Below, piece after piece: positions 7,081-10,722 of a stretch of DNA of 10,722 nt. The stretch is from Flavobacteriaceae bacterium (lineage in GTDB: Bacteria > Bacteroidota > Bacteroidia > Flavobacteriales > Flavobacteriaceae). The stretch spans positions 1-10,722 of the forward strand of contig JALWYP010000491.1 in assembly GCA_026992695.1 (NCBI GenBank). Reading direction: 5' to 3'. The translations under genes and the position numbers were made by a program. Numbering within the stretch: position 1 is the stretch's first letter; every line of letters starts with the position of its first letter. The notes beneath the pieces were generated by a model. It ran no database searches. It had not been told where the DNA came from and saw nothing but the letters and a program-made list of their open reading frames with translations.

Positions 7081-7830
7081 ATGTTACAGGTTAAAAATTT
7101 ACACGCGAGTGTTCAAGATAAAGAAATTTTAAAAGGAATTAACCTTACTATTAATCCCGGTGAAGTCCATGCTATAATGGGACCTAACGGGTCGGGTAAA
7201 AGCACGTTATCATCTGTAATAGCCGGAAAAGACACCTATCAAACTACCAAAGGAGAAGTGCTTTTTGAAAACAAAAATATTAATGATTTAGACCCCGAAG
7301 AAAGAGCACATAAAGGTATTTTTCTATCGTTCCAATATCCGGTAGAAATTCCGGGAGTTAGCGTAACTAATTTTATTAAAACCGCAATCAACGAAACCCG
7401 AAAAGCAAAAGGAGAAGAGCCTATGCCGGCTTCAGAAATGCTGAAACTAATTAAAGAAAAAGCAGATTTACTAGAGATAGATCGTAAATTTTTATTGCGT
7501 TCATTAAACGAAGGATTTTCAGGTGGCGAAAAAAAACGAAATGAAATTTTTCAGATGGCAATGCTGCAACCCAAATTAGCCATCCTAGACGAAACCGATT
7601 CGGGATTGGATATTGATGCGCTAAAAATTGTTGCAAACGGAGTAAACAAACTTAAAAACAAAGACAACGCCGTGCTGGTAATTACACATTACCAACGGTT
7701 GTTAGATTATATAGTACCCGATTTTGTGCATGTACTTATCGAAGGAAAAATTGTAAAATCAGGCGGAAAAGAACTAGCTCACGAACTTGAAGAAAAAGGA
7801 TACGATTGGATTAAGGAGGAGTTGGTTTAG
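7081..7830 (+). CDS. sufC: Fe-S cluster assembly ATPase SufC
   Basis: SufC is the ABC-type ATPase of the SufBCD complex; ATP binding makes two SufC subunits meet and reshapes SufB-SufD to expose the assembly site. At 249 residues the length is typical. Visible motifs are Walker A GPNGSGKS (34-41), the Q-loop glutamine 85, the signature FSGGEKKR (146-153), Walker B LAILDE with catalytic Glu171, the D-loop SGLD (174-177), and the switch His203. The GEKKRNE form of the signature region is characteristic of SufC as opposed to transporter ATPases. There is no membrane segment. The ATG at 7081 begins 5 bp after the lipoprotein stop, and sufD follows after 11 bp. Confidence 0.97.
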   Translation: MLQVKNLHASVQDKEILKGINLTINPGEVHAIMGPNGSGKSTLSSVIAGKDTYQTTKGEVLFENKNINDLDPEERAHKGIFLSFQYPVEIPGVSVTNFIKTAINETRKAKGEEPMPASEMLKLIKEKADLLEIDRKFLLRSLNEGFSGGEKKRNEIFQMAMLQPKLAILDETDSGLDIDALKIVANGVNKLKNKDNAVLVITHYQRLLDYIVPDFVHVLIEGKIVKSGGKELAHELEEKGYDWIKEELV

Positions 7831-7841
7831 AATAGAAAAAA

Positions 7842-9155
7842 ATGAGTTTAAAAGATAAATTAGTATCGGCATATTTTGCATTTGAGGATAACCTTGAAGG
7901 AAATTCACCCATTCATAAAATGCGAAACAAAGCTATGAAACGATTTGAAGAAAAGGGATTCCCTACAAAAAAGGAAGAAGCTTGGAAATATACTTCTTTG
8001 AATTCGGTTATAAAACACGATTACAGTATTTTCCCTACCAGAGAACACAATGTTGAACTAAAAGACGTTAGGAAGTTTTTTTTACACGACATCGATACCT
8101 TTAAAATTGTTTTTGTTGACGGAATTTACAGTTCGTTCCTTTCCGAAACCACTCACGATAACATGGATATTTGCTTGCTTTCGGCAGCATTATCAAAACC
8201 AAAATACAGTGCCGTAATCGAAGCCTATTTTAATAAAATTGCACAAAAAGATAGTATTACTTCACTTAACACTGCCTTTGCTAAGGAGGGTGCCTATATT
8301 TATATTCCTAGAAATAAAGAAGTAGAAAAACCTATAGAAATCATTAATTTTGCTACCGGAAACGAGTCGGCTCTTATGATGCAACCTCGTAACTTAATTG
8401 TTGTAGGAGAAAATGCACACGTACAAATTATCGAACGCCACCAAAGTCTAACCGAAAATCCTGTTTTTACCAATTCGGTAACCGAAATTTTTGCCGAAAA
8501 AAGAGCTTTTGTCGATTATTATAAAGTGCAAAACGACAAACCCAATGCTTCCTTGCTTGACAGTACATTTATTAATCAAGACACCGAAAGTAATTGTGCC
8601 GTACATACCTTTTCTTTAGGCGGAAAATTAACCCGAAACAACCTTCATTTTTACCAAACGGGTAACCATTGCGAATCGACTCTTAAAGGTATTTCAATAT
8701 TAAATAACAAACAACACGTAGATCATCATACTTTGGTTAAACATCAAGCTCCTCATTGCGTGAGCCATCAAGATTATAAAGGATTATATGGTGGTGCATC
8801 AACTGGTGTTTTTAACGGTAAGGTTTTTGTGGAAAAACAAGCACAAAAAATTAACGCCTACCAACAAAATGATAACATTCTTATAGACGACAAAGCAACC
8901 ATAAACGCAAAACCCCAACTCGAAATTTTTGCCGATGACGTAAAATGTTCACACGGTTGCACCATTGGGCAATTTGATGAAGATGCATTATTTTATTTAC
9001 GCTCACGCGGAATTGGAAAAAAAGAAGCACAAGCATTGCTTATGTATGCCTTTGCCAATACCGTACTGGAAAGTGTAAAAATCCCCGAATTAAAACGAAG
9101 AATTAACAAGCTGTTAGCAACTAAAATTGGCGTTAGCATTGGTTTTAACGTATAA
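7842..9155 (+). CDS. sufD: Fe-S cluster assembly protein SufD
   Basis: SufD is a paralogue of SufB and pairs with it in the SufBC2D scaffold; it is linked to iron entry. The protein has 437 residues, near the family norm. The N-terminal helical part contains KKEEAWKYTSLNSV (about 43-56), a common SufD feature. The C-terminal beta-helix has the DYKGLYGGASTGVFNGKV segment and the KCSHGCTIGQ motif, in which Cys369 and His371 fit the Cys358 and His360 of E. coli SufD. The start ATG at 7842 is preceded by an A-rich run (AGAAAAAA). The AAGGAGGA at 7813-7820 is too far upstream to serve as its ribosome site and is part of the sufC coding sequence. SufS begins 3 bp after the stop. Confidence 0.96.
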   Translation: MSLKDKLVSAYFAFEDNLEGNSPIHKMRNKAMKRFEEKGFPTKKEEAWKYTSLNSVIKHDYSIFPTREHNVELKDVRKFFLHDIDTFKIVFVDGIYSSFLSETTHDNMDICLLSAALSKPKYSAVIEAYFNKIAQKDSITSLNTAFAKEGAYIYIPRNKEVEKPIEIINFATGNESALMMQPRNLIVVGENAHVQIIERHQSLTENPVFTNSVTEIFAEKRAFVDYYKVQNDKPNASLLDSTFINQDTESNCAVHTFSLGGKLTRNNLHFYQTGNHCESTLKGISILNNKQHVDHHTLVKHQAPHCVSHQDYKGLYGGASTGVFNGKVFVEKQAQKINAYQQNDNILIDDKATINAKPQLEIFADDVKCSHGCTIGQFDEDALFYLRSRGIGKKEAQALLMYAFANTVLESVKIPELKRRINKLLATKIGVSIGFNV

Positions 9156-9158
9156 CCT

Positions 9159-10376
9159 ATGAGTTTGGATGTACAAAAATTACGAAAACAATTTCCCATA
9201 CTCGATCAAAAAATAAACGGGTATCCCTTGGTCTATTTCGATAATGCCGCCACTTCACAAAAACCAAAAGTTGTAGTAGAAACCCTAGAGAATTTTTATT
9301 ATAAGTATAATGCAAACATACACAGAGGGGTTCATACCCTTTCACAAGAAGCAACAAATCTTTATGAAGAGGCTAGAAAAACGCTTCAAAAACATTATAC
9401 AATAAAACACTCTCACGAAGTAATTTTTACTTCCGGAACTACAGAAAGCATTAACTTGGTGGCAAGTAGTTTTACCTCACTTTTAGAAAAAGGAGATGAA
9501 ATTATTATTTCTCAGATGGAACATCACTCCAACATCGTGCCTTGGCAACTGCTTTGTGAACGAACCGGAGCGGTTTTAAAAGTAATTCCAATTTCCAAAA
9601 GCGGGGAGTTAATTTTAGAATCGTATAACCAACTTCTTTCAAAAAAAACCAAACTAGTTGCTGTTTTACACGTTTCCAACACCTTAGGAACCATTAATCC
9701 GGTTGAAAAAATAATACATAAAGCGCATCAAGTAGGAGCTGCCGTCCTGCTAGACGGAGCACAAGCCGGAATGCACCTAAAACCAGATTTACAAAAGTTA
9801 GATGTCGATTTTTATGCCACTTCGGCACATAAAATGTGCGGACCCACAGGAGTAGGAATGCTCTACGGAAAAGAAAAATGGTTAAACAAACTCCCTCCCT
9901 ACCAAGGAGGAGGCGAAATGATAAAAGAAGTAACATTTGCCAAAACCACGTATGCCGACCTACCTCATAAATTTGAAGCCGGAACACCCAACATTGCCGG
10001 AGGAATAGCCTTTGCAACAGCAATCGATTTTTTAAACGAAATAGGAATTGAAACTATTTACCAACACGAAAATAAATTGCTTACCTATGCCACAGAACAA
10101 TTAACACAAATTGAAGACATCGAATTATACGGCACAGCTAAAAGAAAATCGGCTGTTTTGTCGTTTAATTTAAAAAATATTCATCCGTTTGACGTTGGCA
10201 CCATCATTGATAAATTAGGAGTAGCGGTTAGAACCGGACACCATTGTACACAACCCATTATGGATTATTACAATATTCAGGGTACCGTTCGTGCATCGTT
10301 TGCATTTTACAACACTTTTGAAGAAGTAGATGCCTTTATTAAAGCTGTAAAAAAAGCCAAGACAATGCTAAGTTAA
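9159..10376 (+). CDS. sufS: cysteine desulfurase SufS (group II, PLP-dependent)
   Basis: SufS removes sulfur from L-cysteine, giving alanine and a protein-bound persulfide that feeds the SufBCD scaffold. The 405-residue length is standard. Key residues are visible: the NIHRGVHTLS substrate segment (53-62), TSGTTESIN cofactor phosphate loop (91-99), His123 in QMEHHSN, Asp199 in LLDGAQ, the PLP lysine Lys225 in TSAHKMCGPTG, the AGTPN loop (274-278), and the active cysteine Cys363 in RTGHHCTQP, with Arg378 near the end. The short Cys loop marks a group II enzyme, which normally needs SufE or SufU as sulfur acceptor; neither gene is in the window. The ATG lies 3 bp after sufD, so translation is probably coupled. 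It may also act as a selenocysteine lyase in vitro, as relatives do. Confidence 0.96.
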   Translation: MSLDVQKLRKQFPILDQKINGYPLVYFDNAATSQKPKVVVETLENFYYKYNANIHRGVHTLSQEATNLYEEARKTLQKHYTIKHSHEVIFTSGTTESINLVASSFTSLLEKGDEIIISQMEHHSNIVPWQLLCERTGAVLKVIPISKSGELILESYNQLLSKKTKLVAVLHVSNTLGTINPVEKIIHKAHQVGAAVLLDGAQAGMHLKPDLQKLDVDFYATSAHKMCGPTGVGMLYGKEKWLNKLPPYQGGGEMIKEVTFAKTTYADLPHKFEAGTPNIAGGIAFATAIDFLNEIGIETIYQHENKLLTYATEQLTQIEDIELYGTAKRKSAVLSFNLKNIHPFDVGTIIDKLGVAVRTGHHCTQPIMDYYNIQGTVRASFAFYNTFEEVDAFIKAVKKAKTMLS

Positions 10377-10386
10377 AATAGAAACC

Positions 10387-10722
10387 ATGAAGCTGTTATT
10401 TTTTAATATTATTATGTGGTTTGTCGTATCATGCAATCCAACTCAAAAAGTAGTTCCTATGAATGAAATCCAACAATTAAGTGGTAAATACACCATTACG
10501 ACTTTATTTTCAAAACCGATTGAAGGAAAGTTACCGTTTATTTCATTTAACGATAAAATAAAAGAAGCCACCGGAAATGGTGCTTGCAATGGTTTTGGCG
10601 GGAAATACACATTACTAGGAGATAAGCTACAATTTGGTGTTTTTAGAGCTACCGAAATGTATTGCGACGAACCCGTTATGGTAACCGAAAGAGCTTTTTT
10701 TAAAGCCTTGTCTGAAACTCAA
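10387..10722 (+). CDS. META-domain (HslJ-like) lipoprotein, 3' end missing
   Basis: The frame opens at ATG 10387, 10 bp after the sufS stop, and stays open for 112 codons to the right edge. It begins with a lipoprotein signal peptide (hydrophobic residues 4-14, lipobox VVSC, lipid cysteine 16). From about residue 28 it shows the META domain pattern: an LSGKYTITTL strand, GNGACNGFGGKYTL (about 63-76), then the RATEMYCDEPVMVTERAFFKAL segment (about 88-109). This domain is found in HslJ, an envelope-located protein tied to stress tolerance in E. coli, and in many Bacteroidota lipoproteins of unknown role. The position right behind sufS suggests co-transcription. Probably some 20-40 residues are missing. 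The domain call is good, while a specific function cannot be stated. Confidence 0.85.
   Translation, partial: MKLLFFNIIMWFVVSCNPTQKVVPMNEIQQLSGKYTITTLFSKPIEGKLPFISFNDKIKEATGNGACNGFGGKYTLLGDKLQFGVFRATEMYCDEPVMVTERAFFKALSETQ

Noticed and set aside
7813..7820. AAGGAGGA, a perfect Shine-Dalgarno-like sequence near sufD
   Set aside because: It ends 21 bp before the sufD ATG, too far to set that start, and it encodes Lys-Glu-Glu at the end of SufC. Other genes here also lack such sites.
8284..8290. AGGAGGG inside sufD as an internal start signal
   Set aside because: It is within a conserved continuous frame (AKEGAY) with no ATG at a suitable distance and no reason for an internal start.
9694..10023. 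109-codon minus-strand open frame inside sufS
   Set aside because: It overlaps conserved sufS sequence, including the PLP lysine region, and its composition (rich in Leu, Phe, Arg) is that of an antisense shadow.

Overview
The window is AT-rich DNA from a member of the Bacteroidota, most likely family Flavobacteriaceae. Four things support this: a Por/type IX secretion sorting domain on a secreted protein, promoters of the TTG-N(19-20)-TAnnTTTG type, almost no Shine-Dalgarno sites, and lipoproteins with a Lys-Asp-Asp stretch after the lipid cysteine. I see no rRNA, tRNA, CRISPR array, insertion sequence or phage gene.

Minus-strand block (1-4676). Read in the direction of transcription, this holds three genes. 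First is a large Asp-box (BNR/sortilin-like) beta-propeller protein (4632 to 1912). Its natural start and signal peptide lie one base out of frame in an A8 tract. Second is a secreted propeller-like protein with a type IX sorting tail (1790 to 699), followed by a clear intrinsic terminator. Third is the start of sdhC, the cytochrome b subunit of succinate dehydrogenase (546 to the left edge, incomplete). The middle gene sits between two 63-bp direct repeats (584-646 and 1844-1906) that differ at 3 positions. Each repeat carries the upstream half of a promoter, so this gene may have entered the locus by a duplication or recombination at the sdhC promoter.

Divergent gap (4677-4848). This holds a well-formed promoter reading right into the suf genes.

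Plus-strand block (4849-10722). This is a compact SUF iron-sulfur cluster assembly operon: an A-type carrier, sufB, a small lipoprotein, sufC, sufD, sufS, then a META-domain (HslJ-like) lipoprotein cut by the right edge. Gaps between genes are 3-24 bp, so one transcript is likely. SufS takes sulfur from cysteine, SufBCD is the ATP-driven scaffold, and the A-type protein would pass clusters to apo-enzymes. The known catalytic residues of these proteins are all in place. SufE, the usual sulfur shuttle for this type of SufS, is not in the window. The two lipoprotein genes inside the operon are the less expected part.

Nothing here looks like a wholly new system. The points most worth following are the frameshifted start of the large propeller gene, the repeat-flanked T9SS gene, and the envelope lipoproteins built into a cytosolic Fe-S operon.
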